DNA of 64,000 bases from UBA4459 sp963776205 (lineage in GTDB: Bacteria; Bacteroidota; Bacteroidia; Bacteroidales; F082). The notes beneath the pieces are model-generated. The model was not told where the DNA came from and made no database searches. It worked only from the letters and a program-made list of their open reading frames with translations. The translations under genes were made by a program, and so were the position numbers. The first letter of the stretch is position 1. Every line of letters begins with the position of its first letter. Positions 15,722-25,324 of this stretch are shown here, piece after piece. The DNA lies in assembly GCA_963776205.1 (NCBI GenBank), contig CAVZLR010000002.1:682001-746000 (forward strand). Direction: 5' to 3'.

Positions 15722-16606
15722 TCAGCCCCCTATTTTCACTTTCTTTGGATCGCCGGAACTACCTGTTCCGCTCCCTCCACTTTGTTTCCCAGAGTTGCTC
15801 CCATCGCTTTTATTATAATATCTTAAAGCTTCGGGCATCCATTTCTGCAAGTTGCTGATGCGTGTATCACTGGATGGGTGGGTACTCATGAATTCAGGAG
15901 GTGCCTGACCGCCACTTGCAGCTGCCATACGTTGCCAGAATGGTACTGAGGCCTCCGGGTTATACCCGGCAATGGACATAAATATTAATCCGAGATGATC
16001 CGCCTCACTTTCATGCAACCTGCTGTAAGGCAACAAGGCTCCGTAATAGGAACCTACTCCATAAGCCATCATCCATAAATATTGTGTTTCAGCGGGTTTA
16101 TTCTGCAATGCCACAGAAAGTGCCACACCACCGTATTGTTGTAACATACCCTGGCTCATACGTTCATTACCATGATCTGCAATAGCATGTGCGATTTCAT
16201 GGCCCATTACAACTGCCAAACCATTCTCATCCTGGGTTATGGGTAAAATACCAGTATAAACAACAACTTTTCCTCCGGGCATGCACCAAGCATTGGCCTG
16301 GTTATCTTCAACCAGATTGAATTCCCAGTTGAACCCTTCCAATAATTCAGCATAATTATTATCATATAAATATTGGACCACAGCGCCTTCAATATTCTTT
16401 CCAACACGTTTTACCATTTCAACCTGATCCTGGTTCGAACTTACATTGGTAGAGTCGAGAAAAGCATCGTATTGGGCAAAACTCATCGCTAGTAATTCGC
16501 TCTGCGGAATCATAGCCAGTTGTTTACGGTTGGTTAAAGGAACTGTACTGCAAGAAAAAATAATTAAACTGGTTAAAAAGAAGGTAATAAATCTTAGGTT
16601 TTTCAT
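15722..16606 (-). CDS. M48-family metallopeptidase lipoprotein
   Basis: A 294-residue periplasmic zinc protease anchored as a lipoprotein: hydrophobic signal with lipobox IFSC (Cys19). The catalytic motif HEIAH is at 136-140 and the third ligand motif HESEAD at 198-203. ANAWCMPGGKVVVYTGIL before the zinc site is characteristic of the LoiP/BepA-like M48C group, which degrades or assists misfolded envelope proteins. The tail is a low-complexity GSNSGKQSGGSGTGSSG linker. It lies 24 bases after queA and 35 bases before mobA, in the same operon. Confidence 0.9.
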   Translation of the reverse strand: MKNLRFITFFLTSLIIFSCSTVPLTNRKQLAMIPQSELLAMSFAQYDAFLDSTNVSSNQDQVEMVKRVGKNIEGAVVQYLYDNNYAELLEGFNWEFNLVEDNQANAWCMPGGKVVVYTGILPITQDENGLAVVMGHEIAHAIADHGNERMSQGMLQQYGGVALSVALQNKPAETQYLWMMAYGVGSYYGALLPYSRLHESEADHLGLIFMSIAGYNPEASVPFWQRMAAASGGQAPPEFMSTHPSSDTRISNLQKWMPEALRYYNKSDGSNSGKQSGGSGTGSSGDPKKVKIGG

Positions 16607-16630
16607 GGCATTTGCTTTTTGGTGAACTGA

Positions 16631-17851
16631 TCAAGACAAAAATAGGCAACTATCTCCATAACTCAAAAAACGAAAATCATTTTCCAGAGCAAAATTATAA
16701 ACTGTCTTCCAATTATCTCCAATTAAGGCGGCAACCAATAACAACAGTGTGCTTTTGGGCTGGTGGAAATTAGTGATAAGCCCCTTTATGATTTTAAACT
16801 GATAACCGGGCGCTATCATTAACTGGGTTTGTCCTTTGAGATACTTTAAGTTATTTTTTTCTAAATAGTTTATCAACACAAGGATGGCTTCCTTTGCATC
16901 CATTTGCTCATCATTACCTTTATACGGATCCCATTGCTGAACATCATAATTATTGTGTCCCTTTTTTATTTTTAATGCCATCCAATATAGGCTTTCCAGG
17001 GTTCTCAGGCTGGTGGTACCCACGGCAATTACTTTTTCATCCAGTTTTTGATAAATATGCTTTATTGCTTCCACGGAGACAACGATTTGTTCCGTATGCA
17101 TTTCATGATCTGAAATAGTTTCAGAAGATACGGGTTTAAATGTTCCTGCTCCTACATGCAGGGTTACTTTCTCTGTTTCAATCCCTTTACTTTCTATCAC
17201 TTTTAAAATCCGATCGGTAAAGTGCAATCCGGCAGTTGGAGCTGCCACCGAGCCTTTGTTCCTTGCATATATCGTTTGATAACGTTCTTTATCTGATTCA
17301 ACTGCTTGCCGGTTTAGATAAGGAGGTATTGGCACCAAACCTGATAATTCAATTATTTGTGAAAAGTTCAGCTCTTCCGGTTCCCAGCTAAATTCAATAA
17401 GAAATGCTTCTCCTAAATTTTCATACTTTTTCGCTTTAAGAATTATCTCTTCGCCGTTATTTATAAGCATCATCTCCAGCAATTCATCTTTCCATCGCTT
17501 TGCGTTTCCTATAAAACATTTCCAAACAACAGAAGATGTTTTTTGAAATGCCAATTGAAAATCGTTGGTCGGCGCAACGGGTTCAAGGCAAAATATTTCA
17601 ATGGCGGCGCCGGTTTTTTTCTGAAATAGCAATCGGGCCTGTATTACCCTTGTTTCGTTAAATACTAACAGGCTGTTGGAAGGAAGTAAATCAGCAATCT
17701 CTTTAAATCTTCTCCCTTCGGGTTGATCACCATGCAGGAACAACAACTTCGAATCATCCCTGTTTTCAAGCGGAAATTTCGCAATCCGACTATCCTTTAA
17801 AGGGTAATCAAAATCGTCAATTTTTAAATGTCTGGGATGATTCGAATTCAT
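16631..17851 (-). CDS. queA: S-adenosylmethionine:tRNA ribosyltransferase-isomerase
   Basis: This enzyme transfers and isomerises the ribosyl moiety of AdoMet to preQ1-tRNA to make epoxyqueuosine. Recognisable blocks are PLENRDDSKLL near the N-terminus, NETRVIQARL, GSVAAPTAGLHFT, TLHVGAGTFKPV, HEMHTEQ, VGTTSLRTLES and TNFHQPKSTLLLLVAALIG. About 406 residues, somewhat longer than E. coli QueA. The start at 17851 (MNSNHPRHLKIDDFDYPL) is preferred to the ATG at 17866 because similar proteins begin close to the IDDFDYPLxDSRIA block. Confidence 0.92.
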   Translation of the reverse strand: MNSNHPRHLKIDDFDYPLKDSRIAKFPLENRDDSKLLFLHGDQPEGRRFKEIADLLPSNSLLVFNETRVIQARLLFQKKTGAAIEIFCLEPVAPTNDFQLAFQKTSSVVWKCFIGNAKRWKDELLEMMLINNGEEIILKAKKYENLGEAFLIEFSWEPEELNFSQIIELSGLVPIPPYLNRQAVESDKERYQTIYARNKGSVAAPTAGLHFTDRILKVIESKGIETEKVTLHVGAGTFKPVSSETISDHEMHTEQIVVSVEAIKHIYQKLDEKVIAVGTTSLRTLESLYWMALKIKKGHNNYDVQQWDPYKGNDEQMDAKEAILVLINYLEKNNLKYLKGQTQLMIAPGYQFKIIKGLITNFHQPKSTLLLLVAALIGDNWKTVYNFALENDFRFLSYGDSCLFLS

Positions 17852-17938
17852 ATTTGCAAATCGCAAAAATACAACACTTATGATCTTTGAAACAACAAAT
17901 GCAGCATTTTGAAAACCCTACACAAATCCGATTTCAAC

Positions 17939-18103
17939 TCAGGAGTGACCTCCAGCCACAATTCTTAATATTTTAATGTTCAGTACCAGCCAGCGCCACG
18001 CCTGCCATATGATGCATTTTCTCCAGAAAAGTGTTGATTTCGTAGGCATCGGAGGATAGGATTCCTCTGAGTACGGCACATTTTTTTTGGTTATATTTTC
18101 CAT
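17939..18103 (-). CDS. 54-residue small protein downstream of sulfide:quinone reductase
   Basis: The reverse strand from the ATG at 18103 to the TGA at 17939-17941 encodes 54 residues, beginning MENITKKNVPYSEESYPPMP and containing TKSTLFWRKCIIWQAWRWLV followed by LNIKILRIVAGGHS. It has an acidic, Pro-rich head and a strongly amphipathic tail rich in Trp, Ile, Leu and Arg, which suggests membrane-surface attachment. It lies 94 bases after the sulfide:quinone reductase stop in the same direction, so it is probably a partner or accessory of that membrane-peripheral enzyme. The family is not recognised with certainty. Confidence 0.6.
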   Translation of the reverse strand: MENITKKNVPYSEESYPPMPTKSTLFWRKCIIWQAWRWLVLNIKILRIVAGGHS

Positions 18104-18197
18104 TTTTTTATATTTTCTTTTAATAAAGAATAAATGCTTAATTGAGCGTATGCTTACATAATGCTGCTAGTGAATCAATATTGCATTTAAGCATTTA

Positions 18198-19655
18198 TTA
18201 TTCAGGTAATAGCCACCAAAACGGGTAACCTTTGGCCTTGTGTAAAAACATATAATGCATAAACCATTTAAGCCAGTGCCCTGCAAGACCAGCTTCGCCC
18301 ATGGTATAATTCAGATCACGTCCGTAATCAGGATATTTTTCCCAATCCTGAACAATCGGACTCACCGTCATGGTAGCGGCAGCACCGTTGATCATTCCGT
18401 AGCCTGCCGAAATAATGCATGCAGCACCCATTTTCGACATGGATGCTTTGTGTTTCATCAATGGTTTGCCACTTTTAATCCAATCAATAATATTTTCTGC
18501 TACTATTTTTCCAGTAACACCCGATGGCATACCTGTCCGGGGAGGTGCAGGAAAAATAGCCATTCCATTCGGATTGGTCATGGGTTTGGATATAGAATGC
18601 GGTGGTGCAAAAGCAATTCCCGCAGCAAAAATATTTGCATAAGTTGGGTTTTGATAGGTGCAAGGCCAGTCTTTAGCTGACCACTCTTCAAAGGGTTTCT
18701 TGGTATAGTCAGCGTCTACTTTCATAAAACCATTGGGAGCAAATATCTCGGCAGTAATATCTTTGCCCTGCTTATCAAATGATGTAAATCCAACCCCGTT
18801 AAAAGCTGGTATCAGCATGGCAAAGTCAAAGGTTTCCTCTCCTTTGGTTCCATCCAATAATTCGTAATGCACCTTTCCTGGTTCCACTTCTGTAACTCCT
18901 GCTCTTTTAACCCATGATATGTTTCTCTGTTTCAGGAATGATTCAGCGAATATGCGTGTAGAAGTAATATACCCGCCTCTTTTAATAAAAGCACCACCCA
19001 TACCAAAATCGCCCAATTCATATTCATTGGTGATCCATTTTAACTCAGCCAAATGGGAAAGTTTTCTTTTTTGAATTTCTGATGCTACGTTTAAAATGTA
19101 CTCAAATGCCGCGCCCTGGCATGTTGCGCCCGGGTGCCCTACGCCAATTAGGAATTTCTGTCTCTCTCCTTTTTCCATTTTGGCAAAACATGTTTGTAGT
19201 TCTTCCCACGCATGCGAAGCATGATCATATGAACATACCGAAACCGTATTTTTACCCGGTCCTAATCCTTTGGTGGCTGCAAAATTTAAATTGGGTCCTG
19301 TGGCATTTATCAAAAAGTCATATGCTACTTTTTCTTTTTCACCAATCCTATCCTGACCAGTGTATTCAATTCTTACAAAGCCTTTTTCAGTTTCCGCATC
19401 TCCTTCAGGATAAATACTGACTGCTTTTGCCTGCTTGTAAACAATGCCAGCTTTTTTATACCGCGTATCGAGCTTAAATCGCACCTGCTCAACCGTCATC
19501 CGTCCTACCCCAACCCATATGTTTGAAGGTATCCAATGATAATATGCGTTGGGCGTTACAACGATTACCTCATGTTTTTTTCCCAGTTTTTTTTTCAGTA
19601 AAGCTGAGGCCGTATGACCCGATATACCTGCCCCTAATACAACAATTGTCGCCAT
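18198..19655 (-). CDS. sqr: sulfide:quinone oxidoreductase-like flavoprotein
   Basis: A 485-residue FAD enzyme with the dinucleotide fold GAGISGHTAS at 8-17. YYHWIPSNIWVGVG and DFLINATGPNLNF are the usual SQR landmarks. Cys179 in GHPGATCQGAAFEYIL and Cys332 in DWPCTYQNPTYANIFAAGIA sit where the two redox-active cysteines of SQR are expected; Cys141 and Cys156 are extra candidates. It oxidises sulfide and passes electrons to quinone at the membrane face. The C-terminal 60 residues (WLKWFMHYMFLHKAKGYPFWWLLPE) are aromatic and amphipathic, fitting membrane attachment. The start is fixed by the N-terminal beta strand. A related flavocytochrome-c type function is less likely because no heme partner is adjacent. 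Confidence 0.85.
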   Translation of the reverse strand: MATIVVLGAGISGHTASALLKKKLGKKHEVIVVTPNAYYHWIPSNIWVGVGRMTVEQVRFKLDTRYKKAGIVYKQAKAVSIYPEGDAETEKGFVRIEYTGQDRIGEKEKVAYDFLINATGPNLNFAATKGLGPGKNTVSVCSYDHASHAWEELQTCFAKMEKGERQKFLIGVGHPGATCQGAAFEYILNVASEIQKRKLSHLAELKWITNEYELGDFGMGGAFIKRGGYITSTRIFAESFLKQRNISWVKRAGVTEVEPGKVHYELLDGTKGEETFDFAMLIPAFNGVGFTSFDKQGKDITAEIFAPNGFMKVDADYTKKPFEEWSAKDWPCTYQNPTYANIFAAGIAFAPPHSISKPMTNPNGMAIFPAPPRTGMPSGVTGKIVAENIIDWIKSGKPLMKHKASMSKMGAACIISAGYGMINGAAATMTVSPIVQDWEKYPDYGRDLNYTMGEAGLAGHWLKWFMHYMFLHKAKGYPFWWLLPE

Positions 19656-19737
19656 GTGATTCTTTTATGATATTTATCACAAATTTAATAAAATGAATAT
19701 ATTTATTTGATTTATTTTTCTAAAAGAAGGAAATCAC

Positions 19738-19745
19738 TAATTTTG
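19738..19745 (+). promoter_or_regulatory. -7 box (TAATTTTG) for pssA
   Basis: A match to TAnnTTTG located 14 bases before the ATG of pssA at 19760, in the divergent gap with the sulfide:quinone reductase gene. No well-spaced TTTG -33 element was found. Confidence 0.4.
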
Positions 19746-19759
19746 AATAAAATGCGTTT

Positions 19760-20500
19760 ATGAAAATCAAGAAACATATACCCAATTTTATTACTTTGCT
19801 CAATCTGCTTGCGGGTTTGTTATCCATTTACTACGGGATGATCGATGAACTTCAGTTTGCAGCTATGATGATTTTCGTGGCTGCAGTTTTTGATTTTTTT
19901 GACGGATTTATGGCCAGACTTCTCAATGCAAAATCCGCCATCGGCATTCAATTGGATTCGTTAGCTGATATGGTTTCTTTTGGAGTAGCACCTGCTTTCA
20001 TCCTTTTTCACACCATTGAGTATTGTATCGAACTTACAGGTATTTCAACATGGGAGTACCTGCCTTTTACAGCCTTAATTATACCTTTGTTTGCAGCCTT
20101 ACGGTTGGCAAAATTCAACATTGATGAAGAACAGCAAACATCTTTTATAGGCATGCCTACACCTGCCATTGCTATTTTAATGGCTTCTTTCCCAATCATG
20201 ATATTGGTATGCCTTGATGACAATAAAGGTCTATATTACGATATAGTTACCAATCCATATTTTCTGGCAGGTATTGCCGTCATCAGTTCGTTTTTAATGG
20301 TTTCAAAAATCCCAATGTTTGCCTTGAAATTCACTTCTGTAAGCTGGGCTGAAAATCAAACCAGGTATATATTTATTATACTTTCGGTTTTCCTTATTTT
20401 CCTGTTAAAATTGGCTGCTATACCCCTGATTATATTATTGTACCTGCTATTATCAATTGCATTTACTCTATTTAAGGATCCAGAAGAGAAGCTTGATTAA
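19760..20500 (+). CDS. pssA: CDP-diacylglycerol-serine O-phosphatidyltransferase
   Basis: A 246-residue membrane enzyme that makes phosphatidylserine, the precursor of phosphatidylethanolamine. The CDP-alcohol phosphotransferase signature D-x2-D-G-x2-A-R-x8-G-x3-D-x3-D is complete in DFFDGFMAR...GIQLDSLAD (about residues 48-70). The N-terminus KKHIPNFITLLNLLAGLLSI is the usual first helix, and at least six helices follow. It reads divergently from the sulfide:quinone reductase gene and convergently with lptB. Confidence 0.93.
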   Translation: MKIKKHIPNFITLLNLLAGLLSIYYGMIDELQFAAMMIFVAAVFDFFDGFMARLLNAKSAIGIQLDSLADMVSFGVAPAFILFHTIEYCIELTGISTWEYLPFTALIIPLFAALRLAKFNIDEEQQTSFIGMPTPAIAILMASFPIMILVCLDDNKGLYYDIVTNPYFLAGIAVISSFLMVSKIPMFALKFTSVSWAENQTRYIFIILSVFLIFLLKLAAIPLIILLYLLLSIAFTLFKDPEEKLD

Positions 20501-20528
20501 GAAGGAAATAATTTTATGACCAGGCGTT

Positions 20529-21278
20529 TTATTCTTTAATATTGGAAAAATCTTTTTTTCTCAATTCGAAATTCTGCCCGAGATAAACTTTTCTGACGTG
20601 CTTATCTTCTGCCAGTTCTTCGGCAGAACCTGCTTTAAGAATTGATCCTTCGAACATAAGGTAGGCCCGGTCGACGATACTCAGGGTTTCATGCACATTG
20701 TGGTCTGTAATCAGTATGCCTATATTTTTAGTTTTAAGCTTTGATACGATCGATTGTATGTCTTCAACCGCGATGGGGTCAACACCCGCAAATGGTTCAT
20801 CGAGCAGTATAAAATTTGGATTAACGGCAAGAGCCCTGGCTATTTCAGTTCTTCTTCTTTCACCCCCGGAAAGCTGAATACCTTTGCTTTTTCTGATGTG
20901 TTGCAACCCGAATTCAGCAAGTAAGGATTCTATTCTCTCATTTTGCTCTTCTTTAGCCAGCTTGGTAAATTGCATAACAGCGCGCAGGTTATCTTCAACA
21001 CTGAGATGCCTGAACACAGAAGCTTCCTGGGCCAGATAACCTATACCAAGCTGTGCACGTTTATACATAGGCATATCGGTTATTTCAGTATCATCGAGGA
21101 AGACCTTACCTGAGAAAGGTTTAATCAATCCAACAATCATATAAAATGTGGTAGTTTTTCCAGCACCATTCGGACCCAGCAAACCTATAATTTCCCCCTG
21201 GTTCACTTCAACGGAAACTGATTTGGCAACTGTACGTTGACGGTATTTTTTTACAAGATCAACAGTGTGTAGTTTCAT
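20529..21278 (-). CDS. lptB: LPS export ABC transporter ATP-binding protein
   Basis: The 249-residue ATPase of the LptB2FG complex that extracts lipopolysaccharide from the inner membrane. Walker A GPNGAGKTT (about 35-43), Q-loop GYLAQEASVFRHLSV, signature LSGGERRRTEIARAL, Walker B FILLDEPFAGVDP and switch ITDHNVHET are all present, and the YLAQEASVFRxL and DHNVxET wording is specific to LptB rather than other ABC ATPases. It follows the DUF5686 gene by 32 bases on the same strand, together with kdsD, forming an outer-membrane/LPS gene group. Confidence 0.93.
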   Translation of the reverse strand: MKLHTVDLVKKYRQRTVAKSVSVEVNQGEIIGLLGPNGAGKTTTFYMIVGLIKPFSGKVFLDDTEITDMPMYKRAQLGIGYLAQEASVFRHLSVEDNLRAVMQFTKLAKEEQNERIESLLAEFGLQHIRKSKGIQLSGGERRRTEIARALAVNPNFILLDEPFAGVDPIAVEDIQSIVSKLKTKNIGILITDHNVHETLSIVDRAYLMFEGSILKAGSAEELAEDKHVRKVYLGQNFELRKKDFSNIKE

Positions 21279-21310
21279 AGTGTATTCAAAGGTAGAAAAT
21301 AATCGTTTGT

Positions 21311-23854
21311 TTAAAACGAAAAGTATATCGTTGCAAATATCCCAAATTTTGAGACATCTTGATTGCCCGGATCGTTAAGATGTGTTAAACGCCAGATAGC
21401 ATAAATACGTAGCACTTTAAAAATATTTTCAATACCTGCACCAGTTTCCATATAAGGTTCGGTTCCCAATGGTCTTAAATTATCCGGAAACTCAGAGAAT
21501 GACAAGTTTTTATCAGTAAGGGTTCCATATAACCCCCTGAAGTATACCACTTCGCGCCACTTAAGTTTTCTAAAGCCAGGTATCTTATTAAAAAAGAACC
21601 CGTCAAAATGATGAGTATAAAAGAAATTGATATACTGATCACTCATGAACTCATAATAATTCATCATATTCGATGAGCTTTGATCAAATAACCAGGTCTC
21701 ATTTCCGTCATGGATTTTAAGCAAGGGATAGGGCAAAGTTCCCCATATTTTACCAGCATCGATAATGAATCTTGACCAGCCAATTATACCAACATTAAAC
21801 CATTGTTCTAATTCAATATTTAACTTGTGATAGGTGTAATCTTTGTTATGTGACAGTGGAACACCATACCGGTAACTAATGGTAATTATCGGGTAAGCAC
21901 TTTTGATGGTTGCCCGATTAAATTTTCCATCAATATATGTTTCCTTAAACGATATCCTGGTATCAATTCCTATTTCTGAGGTTGTTATCGACTTTGTATA
22001 AACAGTATCATAGCGTGAATCAGGAAATATAACAAAGGAGGAATCGCCCAGGGGAAATAGTTCTCTTCGCGTAAGATTTACAGTATTTATGAGTCCGTTA
22101 AACCATTCATATTCATAAGCCATTTTGTATTCCCTGACATAGGTTAGTTTATCAATGGGGCCCCGGCTGAAAAACGAACTCAATATATTATCGGTTGCTC
22201 TTGCTGTTGCACTTATCCCTAGTTGTTCCAGATCATATTTGTACGATAACAAGAGTGAACGTCTTGGATTTTTTTTGGGTAAATACAATAGTTTGCCTCC
22301 AAATTTAAATATATCATCCAAGGTACCATAGGCGACATAAGCTTCCAAATTGATTTTTTTACTAAAAGTTGTTGTTGTACGTCCGCCAATCCTGAAACGG
22401 GCACCTTCAATCGCATTGTAACTAAATAACTTAAAATATGGACCCAGTTCAATTTTTCCCCATGGAATGTAGCCTGTTACAAGCATGTATGAAATATTTC
22501 GGTATCTTTTAAATTCAGGTACTTTTTTCACAGAATCAATCATCTCATAAATGCCGTCTTCTGTTTCTGATAGTTCTTCGGGGCGCATCATATTCCAGTA
22601 CGAATCATCCTTACTATATGCATTGGGTTCAATTGTCATTTTAACAGGTGTACGAAATATAGAACTGTTATTGGGCACATTAAATCTGAAATTGCTGAAT
22701 ATATTTGTCTTATAGCCGTATGCACCAACTATTTTACGCGTATTTTCAACAACATTAAAATCGACAAATAATTTTTCCTTTGATTTTATCCATGAAGTGT
22801 CTCCTATTTTGAAAAATTCCTGTTTTACCCCCAAATCATTCACAAAATTCAGATTCGCATCGTCTGCAATTCGCATCTCAATATCAGTAATTGCATAGGA
22901 AGTATCATTTACCCAAAGTCCTCCAGTATAAGTAAGTTCCTGCTTTCTTTTTGGTTTGAACATGATATAATAACACCACTTGCCTTCCATAAAAGCACTA
23001 TCAATCAAATAATACTTATAAAAGTCGTGTCCGAAATCGGCAATCGGGCTAATAAAGTTTTTATCAAATAACTCATTAAAATTGCTATAAACATTGATTT
23101 CCTGAGATAATTTACCAATAAACTGCGTTAAGTTAATACTATCCAGTCCTGCTACTTTGGATGCCAGCAAAATCTCTTTTTTTGATTTGGGATTACTTCT
23201 TTCGTATATTTCCGACATGGTTTCAGTAATCATCATTGGCAAATAAGACTTACCGCTAATTGTTGATGTGTCTACATAGTCCAGAATAAATCGAAAAGGT
23301 TCCATTAATTTCCTGTTGATCATTCGGGCTGATACATTGTTCGCATCTAACTGGATCTTGGTATATGAATTATATTTATAGGATGTACTTGGTTTGAATT
23401 CGTTTTTCTTCTTGTACTTAACAATGCTGTCTATCAGCGCATCGGCAGGGTTGCCAGTATATAAAATAACAACTTCCGGTAAGTCCTCATCTTTATATTC
23501 CAATTCAAAATTTATGGTTTGAAACTGCCCTCCGGTCACAGCTTTTGTAATAGCCGTATAACCAAGTAAAGAAGCCCGAATTGAATCATTATTTGAATGA
23601 TTTATTTCGATAGCATAAGTGCCGTCAAAATCAGTCAGGGTTCCTTGAGATGTGCTCTTTATAATAATATTAGCAAAAGGAATGGGTTCTTTTGATTGTG
23701 CATCTATCACCTGACCCATTATTTTTGTTTCCTGTGTAAGTCCAATAACAGGCATAAGAACTATAATTATTCCTGCCAGCAAGCTGGTCACAAATAACAA
23801 AGTTCTGGAATGATTTATTCTGGATTTGTTATTACTCAGATTTCCCGGATTCAT
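21311..23854 (-). CDS. DUF5686 outer-membrane protein with carboxypeptidase-like domain
   Basis: About 847 residues from the preferred ATG at 23854 (MNPGNLSNNKSRINHSRTLL); the frame is open to 23914, but those extra residues overlap the upstream gene. After a signal anchor comes a carboxypeptidase-regulatory-like domain (IMGQVIDAQSKEPIPFANIIIKS), then the long DUF5686 region (YTGNPADALIDSIVKYKK, GGLWVNDTSYAITDIEMRI), ending in beta strands typical of an outer-membrane barrel (EVVYFRGLYGT, GAGIENIFKVLRIYAIWRLTHL, FATIYFSF). The family is common in Bacteroidota and its function is unknown; a TonB-independent surface role is inferred. It overlaps the AhpD-like gene by 23 bases. Confidence 0.85.
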   Translation of the reverse strand: MNPGNLSNNKSRINHSRTLLFVTSLLAGIIIVLMPVIGLTQETKIMGQVIDAQSKEPIPFANIIIKSTSQGTLTDFDGTYAIEINHSNNDSIRASLLGYTAITKAVTGGQFQTINFELEYKDEDLPEVVILYTGNPADALIDSIVKYKKKNEFKPSTSYKYNSYTKIQLDANNVSARMINRKLMEPFRFILDYVDTSTISGKSYLPMMITETMSEIYERSNPKSKKEILLASKVAGLDSINLTQFIGKLSQEINVYSNFNELFDKNFISPIADFGHDFYKYYLIDSAFMEGKWCYYIMFKPKRKQELTYTGGLWVNDTSYAITDIEMRIADDANLNFVNDLGVKQEFFKIGDTSWIKSKEKLFVDFNVVENTRKIVGAYGYKTNIFSNFRFNVPNNSSIFRTPVKMTIEPNAYSKDDSYWNMMRPEELSETEDGIYEMIDSVKKVPEFKRYRNISYMLVTGYIPWGKIELGPYFKLFSYNAIEGARFRIGGRTTTTFSKKINLEAYVAYGTLDDIFKFGGKLLYLPKKNPRRSLLLSYKYDLEQLGISATARATDNILSSFFSRGPIDKLTYVREYKMAYEYEWFNGLINTVNLTRRELFPLGDSSFVIFPDSRYDTVYTKSITTSEIGIDTRISFKETYIDGKFNRATIKSAYPIITISYRYGVPLSHNKDYTYHKLNIELEQWFNVGIIGWSRFIIDAGKIWGTLPYPLLKIHDGNETWLFDQSSSNMMNYYEFMSDQYINFFYTHHFDGFFFNKIPGFRKLKWREVVYFRGLYGTLTDKNLSFSEFPDNLRPLGTEPYMETGAGIENIFKVLRIYAIWRLTHLNDPGNQDVSKFGIFATIYFSF

Positions 23855-24194
23855 TGAGTTCCTCCCAAAATTCCAACGCTCTGCGGGTATGCGGTATAAC
23901 AATGCTACCCCCAACTAAGTTAGCTATGCCAAATGTTTCCATCAGTTCGTTTGTAGTGATTCCTTGCTTGTAACATTGTAGCAAATGGTAGGCAATGCAA
24001 TCATCGCATCTTAATACCATCGAAGCAACTAGTCCCAGCAATTCTTTAGTTTTACTTTCCAGAACTCCCTCCTGGTAAGCTAGTGTATCAATACTGAAAA
24101 TTCTTTTCAGGATTTTGTTATCAGGAGCGTTCAGAATTTTCAAATTCATCAGTTCCCGGTATTCATTAAACTTGTCTACTTTATTGTTTTTCAT
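23832..24194 (-). CDS. carboxymuconolactone decarboxylase/AhpD-like protein
   Basis: A 120-residue helical protein of the AhpD-like fold with the redox motif CDDCIAYH (RCDDC around residue 62), matching the CxxCxxxH pattern of alkylhydroperoxidase D and related thiol peroxidases. LLGLVASMVLRCDDCIAYHL and ETFGIANLVGGSIVIPHTR are typical of the family. Substrate unknown. It lies 11 bases after kdsD in the same operon and overlaps the start of the DUF5686 gene, so the three are probably translated from one transcript. Confidence 0.88.
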   Translation of the reverse strand: MKNNKVDKFNEYRELMNLKILNAPDNKILKRIFSIDTLAYQEGVLESKTKELLGLVASMVLRCDDCIAYHLLQCYKQGITTNELMETFGIANLVGGSIVIPHTRRALEFWEELNESGKSE

Positions 24195-24205
24195 TATCTT
24201 GAATT

Positions 24206-25171
24206 CTATAATATCCCTTCTTTCAAAATGTCATGCAAATGAATTACACCAATATACTTGTTTTCATCCGTCACAGGCAGCTGTGTGATATTCTTTTCAC
24301 GCATGATATTCAAGGCATCAGCCACTAGTTCATCTTTATTTATTGATTTTGGATTCCGGGTCATTACATCTCTGGCTTTTAGGCTCTGAAAGTTTGAATG
24401 GTTTTGAATCATCCTTCTCAGATCGCCATCTGTGATGATCCCAACCAGTTTATCCTGATCAAGAACAGCTGTTGCTCCCAATCTTTTAGAAGATATCTCA
24501 ATTATCACATTAGAGATCGTTTCAGTTATTTGAACAGAAGGAACCAGGTTATTTACAGCAAGGTCTTCTACCCTGAGAAACATTCTTTTTCCAAGTATCC
24601 CTCCCGGATGAAATTTAGCAAAATCAGAAGGTGTAAAGCCGCGCATCTCCAATAAGCATATGGCCAGCGCATCTCCCATCACTAATTGGGCTGTTGTGCT
24701 TGCAGTAGGTGCCAAATTATTTGGGCATGCTTCTTTTTGAACCGTTGTATCAACGATATAATCAGCCTGTTTAGCCAAATATGAATCAGAATTACCTAAT
24801 ATGGCTATAAGTTTATTGCCACGTGCTTTCAACAACGGAACCAATACTTTAATTTCAGGTGTTTCACCGCTTTTTGACAGTGCAATCACCACATCATCTT
24901 CACAAATGATGCCTAAATCGCCATGGATTGCATCAGCGGCATGCATAAATATGGCAGGTGTCCCTGTTGAATTAAAAGTAGCTACAATCTTCTGGGCAAT
25001 ATTGGCGCTTTTACCTATGCCTGTAATAATTGCTCTACCTTTCATATGGAATAATAACTCAACTGAATGAATAAAATCCTCATTCACCGAATTCAATAAA
25101 TCTTTAACAGACCTATACTCTGTTTCGATTGTTGAAATAGCCGTTTTCCGAATTTTTTCCTTTTGGTCCAA
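24206..25171 (-). CDS. kdsD: arabinose-5-phosphate isomerase (KpsF/GutQ family)
   Basis: A 321-residue enzyme that makes D-arabinose 5-phosphate for KDO in lipopolysaccharide. The SIS domain spans about 35-170 with GIGKSANIAQKIVATFNSTG, FMHAADAIHGDLG and ALSKSGETPEI, and the conserved ACPNNLAPTASTTAQLVMGDALA. Two CBS domains follow (about 200-260 and 270-321), the second ending IGVIHLHDILKEGI. The full set is that of KdsD. It heads a reverse-strand cluster with the AhpD-like gene, DUF5686 gene and lptB, and diverges from recQ. Confidence 0.93.
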   Translation of the reverse strand: MDQKEKIRKTAISTIETEYRSVKDLLNSVNEDFIHSVELLFHMKGRAIITGIGKSANIAQKIVATFNSTGTPAIFMHAADAIHGDLGIICEDDVVIALSKSGETPEIKVLVPLLKARGNKLIAILGNSDSYLAKQADYIVDTTVQKEACPNNLAPTASTTAQLVMGDALAICLLEMRGFTPSDFAKFHPGGILGKRMFLRVEDLAVNNLVPSVQITETISNVIIEISSKRLGATAVLDQDKLVGIITDGDLRRMIQNHSNFQSLKARDVMTRNPKSINKDELVADALNIMREKNITQLPVTDENKYIGVIHLHDILKEGIL

Positions 25172-25324
25172 ACTTTTTTTTATTAAAACTGTTTTTTTTG
25201 AGGTTTTTTATACTTATATTTGTGTATGTAGATATGAGTACTATACAAGTCTCTCAATTTCAAATCCTAATACCCATATTTGACTAAAGAACACGAAGAC
25301 AAAGATATGATTTATCTGACATAA

